This document shows, piece by piece, positions 30,226 through 40,789 of a stretch of DNA of 64,000 nucleotides (position 1 is the stretch's first letter; the number at the start of each line of letters is the position of its first letter). The notes beneath the pieces were generated by a model. That model was not told where the DNA came from, ran no database searches, and saw nothing but the letters and a program-made list of their open reading frames with translations. This DNA is from Hyphomicrobiales bacterium (GTDB lineage: Bacteria; Pseudomonadota; Alphaproteobacteria; Rhizobiales; Xanthobacteraceae), in contig JAFKKO010000133.1 in the NCBI GenBank assembly GCA_017305455.1, forward strand, positions 1 to 64,000. Direction: 5' to 3'. A program made the translations under genes and the position numbers.

Positions 30226-30307
30226 GCATTTGGTGCCATCGTCTGCGTGAGGATTTTCAGTGAGGCCTTTGCGTCGTCTGTGCCTCACCAGACGAAAGGA
30301 CTAACCG

Positions 30308-31138
30308 ATGCGTTCCGTGAAATCTTTGCTTGCCGCCGCCGCGGTGTCGTTGTTATCGAGCGCGGCGTTCGCCGCCGATCTGCCGCTCGCTCCGCCGCCC
30401 TACGCTCCGCCGCCGCCGATGGATTTTGGTGGCTGGTATCTGCGCGGCGATATCGGCATGACCAATCAGCGGCTGAAGAAGCTGGACAGCGCGACCGCGC
30501 AGCAGAATCCCGGCATGCTCGATGTCGGTATGGGATTTGACAGCTCGCCGCTGTTCGGTGTCGGCGTCGGCTATCAGTTCAATAGCTGGTTTCGTGCGGA
30601 CGTGATCGGCCAGTATCGCGGTCGCGCCAATTTCCATGGATCGAATCCGCTGATCTTCAGTCCGACGTCGTTTCAGTCCGACAACTATTCTGGCAGCAAG
30701 TCCGAAGCGCTCTTCATGGTCAACGCATACGCCGATCTCGGAACGTGGTGGTGCGTCACCCCGTTTGTGGGCGTCGGCATCGGCACCTCCTACAACATGA
30801 TCAGCGGCTTCCGGGACGACAACATCCAGGTCAATGGCGGCACGACCAATGCGTCGGTAGCCACCTTTGCTGATCGCGGTACGTGGAATTTCGCCTGGGC
30901 AGCGCATGCGGGCCTTGGCTACAAGGTCAGCCCGTCTCTTACACTTGAACTCGCATACAGCTACGTCAATCTCGGTTCCGCTCGGCCGGGCGCATATACG
31001 CTCCTGAACGGTTCGGGGGGGCCTTCCACCATCGTGATGAAGGATATCACCTCGCATGACGTGAAGTTCGGCGTGCGCTGGGCGATTGATCCGGGCCCGG
31101 CTTATCTGCCGCCTCCGCCGCTGGTGACGAAGGGCTGA
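30308..31138 (+). CDS. Outer-membrane beta-barrel protein (Omp25/Omp31-type)
   Basis: 276 aa. Signal peptide MRSVKSLLAAAAVSLLSSAA, cut near AFA; the mature start is Pro-rich (DLPLAPPPYAPPPPM), as in Rhizobiales Omp25/31 or RopB-like porin relatives. The barrel has alternating strands GWYLRGDIGM, GVGVGYQFNSWFRADVIGQY, TPFVGVGIGTSYNM, AAHAGLGYKVSPSLTLELAY, VKFGVRWAI. It ends in a Pro-rich tail rather than the classic aromatic end. Probably surface-exposed structural protein. A CtrA box sits in the upstream region, and a terminator follows. Confidence 0.8.
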   Translation: MRSVKSLLAAAAVSLLSSAAFAADLPLAPPPYAPPPPMDFGGWYLRGDIGMTNQRLKKLDSATAQQNPGMLDVGMGFDSSPLFGVGVGYQFNSWFRADVIGQYRGRANFHGSNPLIFSPTSFQSDNYSGSKSEALFMVNAYADLGTWWCVTPFVGVGIGTSYNMISGFRDDNIQVNGGTTNASVATFADRGTWNFAWAAHAGLGYKVSPSLTLELAYSYVNLGSARPGAYTLLNGSGGPSTIVMKDITSHDVKFGVRWAIDPGPAYLPPPPLVTKG

Positions 31139-31163
31139 TCGATTCGCAATCAACCGATTGCAG

Positions 31164-31192
31164 ACGGCGCGGAGCGATCCGCGCCGTTTTTG
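31164..31192 (+). terminator. Rho-independent terminator after the first beta-barrel gene
   Basis: A perfect 10-bp stem ACGGCGCGGA-GCGA-TCCGCGCCGT followed by TTTTTG, 26 bases after the stop codon. Confidence 0.9.
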
Positions 31193-31292
31193 TTTGCACT
31201 TTCCGGCGTGCGAAGGCGTGCGCGCAAACGATTGATTAAGGTTAACCGGCGATGATCAAACACAGTTAAGCGTCGGTGTAGAGGAGCGTTCG

Positions 31293-32135
31293 ATGCGTCG
31301 GTTGATCGTAGCTGCGATGATGGCGGCGAGTGTGCAGGGCGCGCAGGCCGCGGACCTGCCGGACTGGGGCGATCTGCCGGTGCTGCGGGGCGCGGTTGGC
31401 CTCAGCCGGGGCGTCGGCAATTTCCAAGGCTATTACATCGGCGGTCAGGCGGGTTATGGCTCGACCGACATGAACTTCACCGGCTCGAACAGCGCGATGA
31501 CGGCGCGGATGCTGGCGAACCGGGTGATCGAGAACGACATGGGCGTGTCGCAATGGCCGCTGTTCATCTCGCCGACCTCGCAGCATCAGACCTCATTCGG
31601 CGGATTCGCCGGCTACACCGGTCAGTGGGAAGACGTCACCCTCGGCGTCGACATCAGCTATATGCATGGCAAGTTCGTCGGCTCGTCCTCCGCCAGCCAG
31701 ACGCTGGTCTCCGCGACGACGCTGACCGGCGGTCAATATCACGCTGTGAGCTATGCCTCGAGCAAAGCGATGGAAATCACGGATCTTGCGACGTTCCGGG
31801 GCCGTGCGGGTTATGTCTTCGGTAATTTCATGCCGTACGTATTTGGCGGATTGGCTGTTGCACGCGCCACAACCGTCGGTTCGGTGAGGGTTGCGGAAGG
31901 TTACGGTGCAAGCCAGGCGGCTGCGAGCGCGATGCTCGCCAGCAATCCGGTTATCGATACTGCCAGCAGCATTCAGGCCGGCCGGCTGATTTACGGCTAC
32001 ACCGCCGGCCTCGGCGCCGAAATGAATCTGTTCGGCAATCTGTTCGCTCGCGCCGAATGGGAATACGTTCGCCTTACCGGCGATGTCGACACCAGCATCA
32101 ACACCGTGCGGGGTGGTATCGGCTATCGGTTTTAG
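31293..32135 (+). CDS. Outer-membrane beta-barrel protein
   Basis: 280 aa. Signal peptide MRRLIVAAMMAASVQGAQAA. Strands include GYYIGGQAGYGSTDMNFTGS, SFGGFAGYTGQWEDVTLGVD, FRGRAGYVFGNFMPYVFGGL and LFARAEWEYVRL. It ends VRGGIGYRF with a C-terminal Phe, the outer-membrane targeting signal. Related to the preceding barrel only in fold; expected in the outer membrane. Function unknown. Confidence 0.78.
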   Translation: MRRLIVAAMMAASVQGAQAADLPDWGDLPVLRGAVGLSRGVGNFQGYYIGGQAGYGSTDMNFTGSNSAMTARMLANRVIENDMGVSQWPLFISPTSQHQTSFGGFAGYTGQWEDVTLGVDISYMHGKFVGSSSASQTLVSATTLTGGQYHAVSYASSKAMEITDLATFRGRAGYVFGNFMPYVFGGLAVARATTVGSVRVAEGYGASQAAASAMLASNPVIDTASSIQAGRLIYGYTAGLGAEMNLFGNLFARAEWEYVRLTGDVDTSINTVRGGIGYRF

Positions 32136-32151
32136 CCGTTGATTTGAGGAT

Positions 32152-32982
32152 TTACGCCAGCTTCAATGTTGCTGCACCGGCGACCACGAGCAAGCCGGTG
32201 GCAAGACGGCGCAGGCTGTGACCTTCGCGCAGGACCAGCGCTGAAATCGCCACTGCGAACAGCACCGATGTCTCGCGCAGCGCCGCCACGGTTGCGAGCG
32301 GCGCTTGCGTCATGGCCCACAATGCGAGGCCGTACGAGCCGACGGTGCATACGCCTCCGGCGAGCATGAGCAGTCCACGGGTCTGGATTTGCACCTTCAA
32401 GACTGCCGCGTTCCGCAACCAGAGCCATATCAGCAGCGGGATGCCGGTGAGCAGATGCAGCCATAGCACATAGGACAGTGCATGGCCGGACAGTCGCACG
32501 CCGGTGCCGTCGATCAGCGTGTAAAGCGCGATCACGAGGGCATTGCCGAGCGCGATCAAGGTCGCGCGTTTGTCGGCCTTGCCGTGCAAGGCGAGCAGAA
32601 GGATTCCGCCGCAGATCAGTCCGATCCCGGCCCAGCTTGCCGCGGTCAGGGATTCTCCGAGCAACGGCGCGCTGGCGAGTGCGACCAGCAGGGGAGCGCT
32701 GCCGCGCATCAGCGGATAGGTGTGACCCATATCGCCGGCCTGATAGGCCGCCGCGACCATGACGAAATAGAGTTGGTGGATCACGACCGAGGCTGCAATC
32801 CACGGCCAGCTCGCGGTTGCGGGCAGCGGCAGCCACGGCAGGATAAAGGCCGCGACCAGTCCGGCTCCGGTGGCCACCATCGCGGATTCCAGCAGTTTGT
32901 TGCTTCCGGATTTGACGATGGCGTTCCAGCTCGCGTGCAGGATCGCGGCAAACAGAACAATCAGCAGAACATGGGTCGGCAT
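32152..32982 (-). CDS. DMT-family (EamA) membrane transporter
   Basis: 276 aa with ten predicted helices arranged as two EamA repeats: ILHASWNAIVKSGSNKLLES near the N-terminus, and TVAALRETSVLFAVAISALV in the second repeat. EamA proteins are usually exporters of amino acids or other metabolites. Convergent with the beta-barrel gene (16 bases between stops) and divergent from serC. Substrate unknown. Confidence 0.85.
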   Translation of the reverse strand: MPTHVLLIVLFAAILHASWNAIVKSGSNKLLESAMVATGAGLVAAFILPWLPLPATASWPWIAASVVIHQLYFVMVAAAYQAGDMGHTYPLMRGSAPLLVALASAPLLGESLTAASWAGIGLICGGILLLALHGKADKRATLIALGNALVIALYTLIDGTGVRLSGHALSYVLWLHLLTGIPLLIWLWLRNAAVLKVQIQTRGLLMLAGGVCTVGSYGLALWAMTQAPLATVAALRETSVLFAVAISALVLREGHSLRRLATGLLVVAGAATLKLA

Positions 32983-33081
32983 GGTCCGGGAGATCTCTCA
33001 AACAAGGCGAGGGGAGGCGGTACGCAGGAGCGACGGCTTCGTCGCGGAGCAGGTATATCACAGACGGGCGACTTCCTTCCC

Positions 33082-33110
33082 TTGACCTGTCGTCCGGCTT
33101 CGCGTATTTG
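33082..33110 (+). promoter_or_regulatory. Sigma-70-type promoter of serC
   Basis: TTGACC (33082-33087), a 17-base spacer, and TATTTG (33105-33110). Transcription would start near 33117, just before the leader RNA structure. Confidence 0.55.
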
Positions 33111-33117
33111 CGGCGGC

Positions 33118-33163
33118 GGGACACCTCCCCCCAACGGGAGGCTACTATCTGGAAGGATAGATC
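33118..33163 (+). ncRNA. Candidate serC leader RNA (serC motif type)
   Basis: Two hairpins fill the serC leader: CCTCCC-CCCAAC-GGGAGG (33124-33141) and CTATC-TGGAAG-GATAG (33145-33160). The second holds the GGAAGG ribosome site in its loop, so folding could block translation. A conserved serC RNA motif is known before serC-serA in alphaproteobacteria; the match is from memory and should be tested with the Rfam model. Confidence 0.5.
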
Positions 33164-34336
33164 ATGACTGCAGCGAAGCCCGCTTCGCGGCCGACTGTGC
33201 CGCATTTTTCCTCCGGCCCCTGTGCCAAGCGCCCCGGCTGGACCCCCCAAAATCTCAACGACGCTGTCCTTGGCCGTTCGCATCGCGCGAAGATCGGCAA
33301 GGCTAAGCTCAAGCTCGCGATCGATCTGACCCGCGAGGTGCTCGACGTTCCTGCCGATTACCGCATCGGCATCGTGCCGGCGTCCGATACCGGCGCGGTG
33401 GAAATGGCGCTGTGGTCGCTGCTCGGCCCGCGCCCCGTCACCATGATCGCCTGGGAATCGTTCGGCGAAGGCTGGATCACCGACGTGGTCAAGCAGCTCA
33501 AGCTCAAGGACATCACCAAGCTCACCGCGGGCTATGGCGAGATTCCCGATCTCACCAAGGCCGACAAGAATTCCGACATCGTCTTCACCTGGAACGGCAC
33601 CACCTCCGGCGTGCGCGTGCCGAACGCCGAGTGGATCGCCGCTGATCGTGAAGGCCTGACCATCTGCGACGCCACCTCGGCGGCGTTCGCGCAGAGGCTC
33701 GATTGGGCCAAGCTCGATGTCGTCACCTTCTCCTGGCAGAAGGCGCTCGGCAGCGAGGCCGCGCACGGCATTCTCATTCTGTCGCCGCGCGCCGTGGCCC
33801 GCCTCGAGAGTTACACGCCGCCGTGGCCGATGCCGAAGATTTTCCGCATGACCAAGGGCGGCAAGCTGATCGAGGGGATCTTCGTCGGCGAGACCATCAA
33901 CACGCCGTCGATGCTGTGCGTCGAGGACTATCTCGATGCGTTGAACTGGGCAAAATCGGTCGGCGGGCTCAAGGGTCTGATGGCGCGCGCCGACGCCAAC
34001 ACCAAAGTGCTGGCGGACTGGGCGGCCAAGACGCCGTGGGTCGATTTCCTGGCGAAAGATCCTGCGATCCGTTCCAACACGTCGGTGTGCATGAAGGTGG
34101 TCGATCCGGCGATCACCGCGCTGCCTGCCGAAGCTCAGGCGGATTTCGCCAAGAAGCTTGTCGCGGCGGTCGAGAAGGAAGGCGCGGGCTATGACCTTGG
34201 CGCTTACCGCGATGCGCCACCCGGCCTGCGCGTCTGGTGCGGCGCGACGGTGGAAGCCTCCGACGTCGCGGCGCTGACGCAGTGGCTCGACTGGGCCTTC
34301 GCCGAGACCAAGGCCTCGCTCGCCAAGGCGGCGTAA
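33164..34336 (+). CDS. serC: Phosphoserine aminotransferase
   Basis: Transfers an amino group from glutamate to 3-phosphohydroxypyruvate in serine synthesis; also acts in PLP synthesis. 390 aa, the long alphaproteobacterial form. Landmarks: [12 protein letters not shown] at the N-terminus (substrate phosphate), [23 protein letters not shown], and the PLP Lys in [14 protein letters not shown]. It pairs with serA downstream, with 126 bases between that contain a dispersed repeat. Regulation probably through the leader RNA upstream. Confidence 0.95.
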   Translation: MTAAKPASRPTVPHFSSGPCAKRPGWTPQNLNDAVLGRSHRAKIGKAKLKLAIDLTREVLDVPADYRIGIVPASDTGAVEMALWSLLGPRPVTMIAWESFGEGWITDVVKQLKLKDITKLTAGYGEIPDLTKADKNSDIVFTWNGTTSGVRVPNAEWIAADREGLTICDATSAAFAQRLDWAKLDVVTFSWQKALGSEAAHGILILSPRAVARLESYTPPWPMPKIFRMTKGGKLIEGIFVGETINTPSMLCVEDYLDALNWAKSVGGLKGLMARADANTKVLADWAAKTPWVDFLAKDPAIRSNTSVCMKVVDPAITALPAEAQADFAKKLVAAVEKEGAGYDLGAYRDAPPGLRVWCGATVEASDVAALTQWLDWAFAETKASLAKAA

Positions 34337-34348
34337 CACACCTGTTTT

Positions 34349-34438
34349 GTCGTCCCGGGCAAGCAGTCGTCTGGCTGCGCGATCCGGGACCCATCACCAC
34401 CACAATCACGTATGGGTCCCGGCCTTCGCCGGGACGAC
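34349..34438. repeat. Dispersed palindrome (gtcgtcccgg...ccgggacgac) between serC and serA
   Basis: GTCGTCCCGG (34349-34358) mirrors CCGGGACGAC (34429-34438), and CCGGGACCCAT (34384-34394) mirrors ATGGGTCCCGG (34412-34422). Copies with gtcgtcccggc...gggacccat are common in spacers of this family. Confidence 0.65.
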
Positions 34439-34462
34439 CTTCCCTTTTAAGGATCACATCCC

Positions 34463-36052
<1,590 letters not shown>

Positions 36053-36138
36053 GGCGGGTCTTGCGCGGCTGCCTTTGCGGCGTGTGCAATCGGATCGAAA
36101 GGCGCGGTCGCCGCACGGCGGCCGCGCTTTTTTGTCGT

Positions 36139-36400
36139 ATGGACGACGATGTCCCGCTCCCGAATTCCCGGCACTTCCTCGCCAATGACTTCAAGCGCAA
36201 CGTCAATGGCATCGTCCGTTCGGTAGCGAGTTCGGCGGCCGGCATGCAGACGACCGCCGAGACCGAGACCATGACCTCGATCGCGACCGAGGCCAGCAAC
36301 GTGCCGCCACGGTCGGCGCTACGTCGGGAACAGTATCGGAGAATGTTGAGACCGCCGCTGCGGCAGCCGAGTGGCGGAAATCTCGCGGCAGGTGCCCGCG
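36139..36400 (+). pseudogene. Remnant of a methyl-accepting chemotaxis protein (5' part)
   Basis: Reading from ATG 36139 gives a start MDDDVPLPNSRHFLANDFKR, then NVNGIVRSVASSAAGMQTTA and MTSIATEASN, typical of the signalling-domain entry of a short chemoreceptor. A shifted frame continues AATVGATSGTVSENVETAAA at about 36308 and a third frame gives AEISRQVPA at 36378-36400, as in the EISRQV repeat of the kinase-control domain. The 3' part is missing. Two frame changes and the loss of about two-thirds of the gene make it dead. It abuts the EamA remnant of opposite direction. Confidence 0.6.
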
Positions 36401-36404
36401 TTTT

Positions 36405-36625
36405 TTGTCCAGTCCTTCGCCGTCTGCCGCCGGGCCGGCGGGATCAGGATCAGAATGCGCCGGTCTGGCGCAGAAACGAGAGCGCGATCGCTGGCATGTG
36501 CCAGCGGCGAGGCGTCCGATCACGACATTGCCGCCCGGAATGGCGAGGCCAGCGACAGCAGCAGATAGGGCGGATCCGTCAGCCGGAAAACAGGCCGGAA
36601 TCGACCGGAGCGGGGCGGGGAGGCG
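36405..36625 (-). pseudogene. Remnant of an EamA-type transporter gene (5' part)
   Basis: On the minus strand, fragments of an EamA N-terminus appear in three frames: LTDPPYLLLSLASPF (about 36592-36545), GNVVIGRLAAG, HMPAIALSFLRQTGAF and LILIPP, down to about 36430. The order and spacing match the start of DMT transporters (yLLL..FWAGNxVxGR, vPPxALsFxRW). The remainder is absent. It converges on the chemotaxis-protein remnant, so a deletion across two convergent genes is likely. Confidence 0.5.
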
Positions 36626-36869
36626 ATGATGGCGCGCAATGAGGCCCCAAAGGAGCCAGACGGGCGGATTTTATTGGGGATATCAATGGTTTGTCAGACT
36701 TGTCCGGGGCCTGCCTGCAGCCTCTTTCGCTTGCGTCCCATGCCGTCATCCTTTATCCGGTGGAGGCCTCCTATGCGGGCAACTCTGCGACGAGGCACAG
36801 TCCGTCAGGCTGGATTGCGAATTTTTGCACGATCTCCCGAAAGGTCTCATCTGAAATGGCTTACCCGAA

Positions 36870-38072
36870 ATGACCAATGTTGTCGTCGTCGGCGCCCAAT
36901 GGGGCGACGAGGGGAAGGGCAAGATTGTCGACTGGCTGTCGGAACAGGCTGACATCGTTGTTCGCTTTCAGGGCGGCCTGATTGGCAATGGCGTGGTGTT
37001 CGATCCGCAGGCGTTTGTCGCGGAAGTCGACAAGCTGCGCAGCCAGGGCGTCGCGGTCTCGCCGGACAATCTGCGCGTCGCCGAGAACGTCACACTGATT
37101 CTGCCGCTGCATCGCGAGCTCGATGCCGTACGGGAAAACGCCAACAAGGCGACCGCGATCGGCACCACCCAGCGCGGCATCGGCCCGGCCTATGAAGACA
37201 AGGTCGGCCGCCGTGCGATCCGTCTGATGGACCTCGCCGATCCGCAGACCCTGCCGCACAAGGTCGAGCGCCTGCTGACGCATCACAATGCGCTGCGCCG
37301 CGGCCTGTCGCTGCCGCAGATCGACGCGGCCGAACTGCTGCGTGATCTGGTGGCGATCGCGCCGCAGGTGCTGCCGTTTGCGGATTCGGTGTGGAATCTG
37401 CTCGATCAGCGCCGCCGCGAAGGCAAACGGATTCTGTTCGAGGGTGCGCAGGGCGCGCTGCTCGACGTTGATCACGGCACCTATCCCTACGTCACCTCGT
37501 CGAACACCGTCGCGGCGCAGGCCGCCACCGGCACCGGCATGGGGCCGAGTGCGCTCGGTTATGTGCTCGGCATCTGCAAGGCCTACACCACGCGCGTCGG
37601 GCAAGGCCCGTTCCCGACCGAACTGACCAACGAGATCGGCGAGCTGATCGGCACCCGTGGCCGCGAATTCGGCGTCAATACCGGACGCAAGCGCCGCTGC
37701 GGCTGGTTCGATGCCGTGCTGGTGCGCCAGACGGTACGGACCTGCGGCATCCACGGTCTCGCACTGACCAAGCTCGACATTCTCGACGGCTTCGACACCA
37801 TCGAGGTTTGCGTCGGCTATGAGCTCGACGGCAAGCCGATGGATCATCTGCCGGCCGGCGAAGCGGCGCAAGCGCGGGTCAAGCCGATCTACGAGACCAT
37901 CGAAGGCTGGAAGCAGCCGACCGCGAATGCGCGCTCCTGGGCCGACCTGCCGGCGCAGGCGGTCAAATATGTCCGCCGGGTGGAAGAACTCGTGGGATGT
38001 CCGGTTGCCCTGCTCTCCACAAGTCCGGAGCGCGAGGATACGATTTTGGTGCAAAATCCGTTCGAGGCGTGA
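36870..38072 (+). CDS. purA: Adenylosuccinate synthetase with an internal 30-residue gap (probably inactive as written)
   Basis: PurA makes adenylosuccinate from IMP, Asp and GTP, the committed step to AMP. The product is 400 aa instead of about 430. The N-terminus [20 protein letters not shown] keeps catalytic Asp13 and the GDEGKGK loop, but DIVVRFQGG (residues 28-36) is followed at once by [10 protein letters not shown]. About 30 residues are missing, including HNAGHT with catalytic His41 and IMP contacts. The junction is in frame at about 36976-36981 and the rest is normal ([45 protein letters not shown]). The gene may be damaged or the assembly may have lost about 90 bases. Confidence 0.93.
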   Translation: MTNVVVVGAQWGDEGKGKIVDWLSEQADIVVRFQGGLIGNGVVFDPQAFVAEVDKLRSQGVAVSPDNLRVAENVTLILPLHRELDAVRENANKATAIGTTQRGIGPAYEDKVGRRAIRLMDLADPQTLPHKVERLLTHHNALRRGLSLPQIDAAELLRDLVAIAPQVLPFADSVWNLLDQRRREGKRILFEGAQGALLDVDHGTYPYVTSSNTVAAQAATGTGMGPSALGYVLGICKAYTTRVGQGPFPTELTNEIGELIGTRGREFGVNTGRKRRCGWFDAVLVRQTVRTCGIHGLALTKLDILDGFDTIEVCVGYELDGKPMDHLPAGEAAQARVKPIYETIEGWKQPTANARSWADLPAQAVKYVRRVEELVGCPVALLSTSPEREDTILVQNPFEA

Positions 38073-38155
38073 TTCAGTAGCCGTCGCGACGATCAAGGCT
38101 GCGCAAGACCAGGGTGCATGGGCGCCCGCCGACTGACAAGGCCGACTGGACAAGG

Positions 38156-39742
38156 ATGGCAGACTACTACCCCCTCATCGCCCGTGCCGTTGCCGGACTG
38201 GACGCCAACGCCACCGGCGAGACGCGCCGCGCCCTCTATGAGCGGGCTCGCCCGGCGCTGATCGCGCAGTTGCGAGGGGTGGAGCCGGCGCTGAGCGAGG
38301 CCGAGATCACCCGTGAGCGCCTCGCGCTTGAGGAGGCAGTCCGCCGGGTCGAGGCCGAGGCGGCGCAGCGCCCGCGCCATGAGACGCCGCGCCCCGATCC
38401 GGCGCGTGGCCGGTTGTCGGAGCCGCCCCCGCGCGAAGCCGCGCCGAAGGATCCGCCGGCGCCACGCCGCGGCGACAGCTTGCGGGAAGGCGCGCGCAGC
38501 GCCGCCGCACGGATAGCACAGAACGGCCCGCCGCCGCCGCTTGCGCAGGGCGAACGCTCTCGCCCGCGTCCTCCGGAGAATGCGCCGCGTCCTCCGCGCG
38601 ATCCGCGGCAGGGACGGCATGAATCATGGGACGATGTCGCCCGCGCGCGCGACTCCCGGAGCGCTCCCGGACATGGCGGCGCGCCGCGTCCGATGCCGGA
38701 AGAAGGCCGGGCTCCGGGAGGAGGCACGCGCGGTTTCCGCGATGTGGTCGCCGACACCAACGATCTTGGCCAGGCGGCCGCGCAGGCCAACCGCGCCGCG
38801 CGCAAGACCTATGCGAACGTGCCGTCGCCTACGCCCGAATTCGACCGCGTCGAGCCCGATATGGAGCAGCGCGGCGGTCCTTCGCCCTATGGTCCTGACG
38901 AAGCCTTCGGCGCGGCCGTCGAAGCTCCGGAGCAGGACAAGAAAAAGCGCGGCCGCAAGGCGGACCGGATCGTCAGCAAGAGCGGCGGCGGCTTCCCGCT
39001 GAAGAGCGTGCTGACTGTCGGCCTCGTGCTGATCCTGATCGGCGCCGGCATCCTGATCTGGCAGAAGGCCGGCCCCTCGATCCGCGCCATGCTCAAGCCC
39101 GCGCCCGCCACCAACACGCAGGTCGCCACCGATCCGGCGACGCGGCCCAAGATCACCGATCGTGTCGGCCAGCCCGATTCCTCGACGCAGCCGATCGCGC
39201 CGGTGGCGCAGCGCGCTATTCTCTATGAAGAAGACCCGTCCGATCCGCAGGGCAAGCAGACCGTCGGCACCGTGGTGTGGCGGCTCGAGCAGCTTCCGCC
39301 CTCGCCGAAGGCCAAGCCCGATACCGCGATCCGCGCCGAGGTCGATCTGCCCGATCGCAAGATGAAGGTGACCTTCACGCTGATGCGCAACACCGACCCT
39401 TCGATGCCGGCGACCAGTCATACCATCGAGGTTGTCTTCACCGTCGCGCCGGATTTCGGCACCACGATCGCCAATGTGCCCGGCATCTACGCCAAGTCGC
39501 CCGATCAGCCACGCGGCACCCCGCTGGCGGCAACCTCGGTCAAGGTGCAGGACGGCTATTTCCTGATTGGGCTGTCCAATGTCGATGTCGATCGCGATCG
39601 CAACATCCAGGTTTTGAAAGAACGCACGTCGCTCGATATTCCGATGGTCTATGGCAACGGCAAGCGCGCCATCCTGTCGCTTGAAAAAGGCTCGCCCGGC
39701 GAGCGTGCATTCCGCGATGCATTCGCGGCCTGGAGACAATAA
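38156..39742 (+). CDS. Hypothetical protein with disordered N-terminal half and one membrane helix
   Basis: 528 aa. Residues 1-75 (MADYYPLIARAVAGLDANAT) are helical; 75-270 are Pro/Arg-rich and disordered; one membrane helix lies at 283-303 (KSVLTVGLVLILIGAGILIW). The C-terminal ~180 residues are a periplasm-facing or cytosolic beta-rich domain (ILYEEDPSDPQGKQTVGTVV, MKVTFTLMRNTDPSMPATSH, GYFLIGLSNVDVDRD). Its family is common in Bradyrhizobium relatives with no known function. The start at 38156 (not an upstream in-frame start) gives the conserved MADYYPLIARA. The next gene starts three bases after its stop. Confidence 0.75.
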   Translation: MADYYPLIARAVAGLDANATGETRRALYERARPALIAQLRGVEPALSEAEITRERLALEEAVRRVEAEAAQRPRHETPRPDPARGRLSEPPPREAAPKDPPAPRRGDSLREGARSAAARIAQNGPPPPLAQGERSRPRPPENAPRPPRDPRQGRHESWDDVARARDSRSAPGHGGAPRPMPEEGRAPGGGTRGFRDVVADTNDLGQAAAQANRAARKTYANVPSPTPEFDRVEPDMEQRGGPSPYGPDEAFGAAVEAPEQDKKKRGRKADRIVSKSGGGFPLKSVLTVGLVLILIGAGILIWQKAGPSIRAMLKPAPATNTQVATDPATRPKITDRVGQPDSSTQPIAPVAQRAILYEEDPSDPQGKQTVGTVVWRLEQLPPSPKAKPDTAIRAEVDLPDRKMKVTFTLMRNTDPSMPATSHTIEVVFTVAPDFGTTIANVPGIYAKSPDQPRGTPLAATSVKVQDGYFLIGLSNVDVDRDRNIQVLKERTSLDIPMVYGNGKRAILSLEKGSPGERAFRDAFAAWRQ

Positions 39743-39744
39743 CC

Positions 39745-40362
39745 TTGCGGATCACTCTGGCCGGTTCCCGCCATTTCGGCGTGATGACACTGAAAATGCT
39801 GCGGGAGCATGGCGTTGAGATCGCCCGCGTGGTGGTGGCCGATGCCGCTGATCGTCTCGCCGTCGCGGCGAGGGAGGCTGGCATCGAACTGACGGTGCAG
39901 GCTAACCCGAAGGTGATCGAAGCCGCCGAGATCGCCCCCGGAACCGATCTGATCGTGACAGCCCACAGCCACGCCCGCGTCAGTCAGGCCGCGCTGGCCA
40001 ACGCCAGGCTCGGTGGCGTCGGCTATCATCCTTCGCTGCTGCCGCGTCATCGCGGCATTGCCGCGGTGGAATGGACCATCAAGGAAGGCGATCCGGTCGC
40101 CGGCGGCACGATCTATCATCTGGCCGAGCGCATGGATGCCGGCGCCATCGCCGCGCAGGAATGGTGTTTCGTCAAAAAGGGCGAGACCGCGCGCGAATTG
40201 TGGGAGCGGGCGCTGGCGCCGCTCGGCCTCAAGCTGCTGGCGCGGGTGATCGATCACGCCAAGGCGTTCGGTTCGCTGCCGTCAAAGCCGCAGGACGAAC
40301 AGTTCGCCACTCAGGCTCCCAAGCTGCAGGCCGGGACCAAGGCCGTGCGCGCAGCCGGCTAG
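39745..40362 (+). CDS. Formyltransferase-family protein (Fmt N-terminal-like)
   Basis: 205 aa, only the catalytic formyl-transferase domain; the anticodon-binding C-terminal domain of Fmt is missing. Motifs: MRITLAGSRHFGVMTLKML at the N-terminus, the family signature HPSLLPRHRG with active-site His, and ERMDAGAIAAQEWC. It probably acts on a small amino or sugar substrate with 10-formyl-THF rather than on tRNA, by analogy with ArnA/PurN-type enzymes. Start is TTG 39745, three bases after the upstream stop; likely co-transcribed with it. Confidence 0.8.
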   Translation: MRITLAGSRHFGVMTLKMLREHGVEIARVVVADAADRLAVAAREAGIELTVQANPKVIEAAEIAPGTDLIVTAHSHARVSQAALANARLGGVGYHPSLLPRHRGIAAVEWTIKEGDPVAGGTIYHLAERMDAGAIAAQEWCFVKKGETARELWERALAPLGLKLLARVIDHAKAFGSLPSKPQDEQFATQAPKLQAGTKAVRAAG

Positions 40363-40518
40363 CGCCGCCCTGATGTCGGCCGTCTGGTAGCATCGCGGCC
40401 GGGTTTCTCTCAGAACACATCCAAAATACATCTTCGTCTGGGGTGACGGATCGCGGATCTGTCTCCTGAGACCTTTCGGTTCCCGAAAATGCAATACGCG
40501 AGCCAATGCCCGCGTATC

Positions 40519-40550
40519 GTCGTTCGATAGATGTGTCGTTCGATGGACGT
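40519..40550. repeat. Short tandem repeat (2 x 16 bp)
   Basis: GTCGTTCGATAGATGT (40519-40534) is followed at once by GTCGTTCGATGGACGT (40535-40550), two mismatches, in the spacer before the small minus-strand gene at 40571. Confidence 0.6.
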
Positions 40551-40570
40551 GTCGATGTCGAAATTCGGAC

Positions 40571-40789
40571 TCAGGCCGCCGGCGTGCGTCCTTCATCCAC
40601 GGCGCGCGACACCAGCGCCCGCGCATCGGTAATGCCGCACGCAGCCTCGCGAACGATGGTCTCCGCCATCTTCGCCTTGGTGGCGGGCGTCCGGTTTTCC
40701 TGAGCGATCTGTTCGACCGCGATCTCGAGCACCTCGCGCAAGACGGCAACGGTTTCGGCGCTGAAAGATTCTGGCGAGCGATTGATCAT
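40571..40789 (-). CDS. Small hypothetical protein (72 aa)
   Basis: 72 aa, helical, no signal or membrane segment. It begins MINRSPESFSAETVAVLREV and continues ILEIAVEQIAQ-type text and AKMAETIVREAACGITDARA. Start 40789 has an AGGAGACGCG ribosome site. Likely a conserved small cytosolic protein; no function known. Confidence 0.6.
   Translation of the reverse strand: MINRSPESFSAETVAVLREVLEIAVEQIAQENRTPATKAKMAETIVREAACGITDARALVSRAVDEGRTPAA

Noticed and set aside
31230..31260. TTAA pairs before the second beta-barrel gene as a CtrA box
   Set aside because: The pairs are spaced two and about 20 bases, not seven.
36440..36869. Possible small genes between the two decayed genes and purA
   Set aside because: The frames are short, lack ribosome sites and the text matches only the decayed EamA gene.
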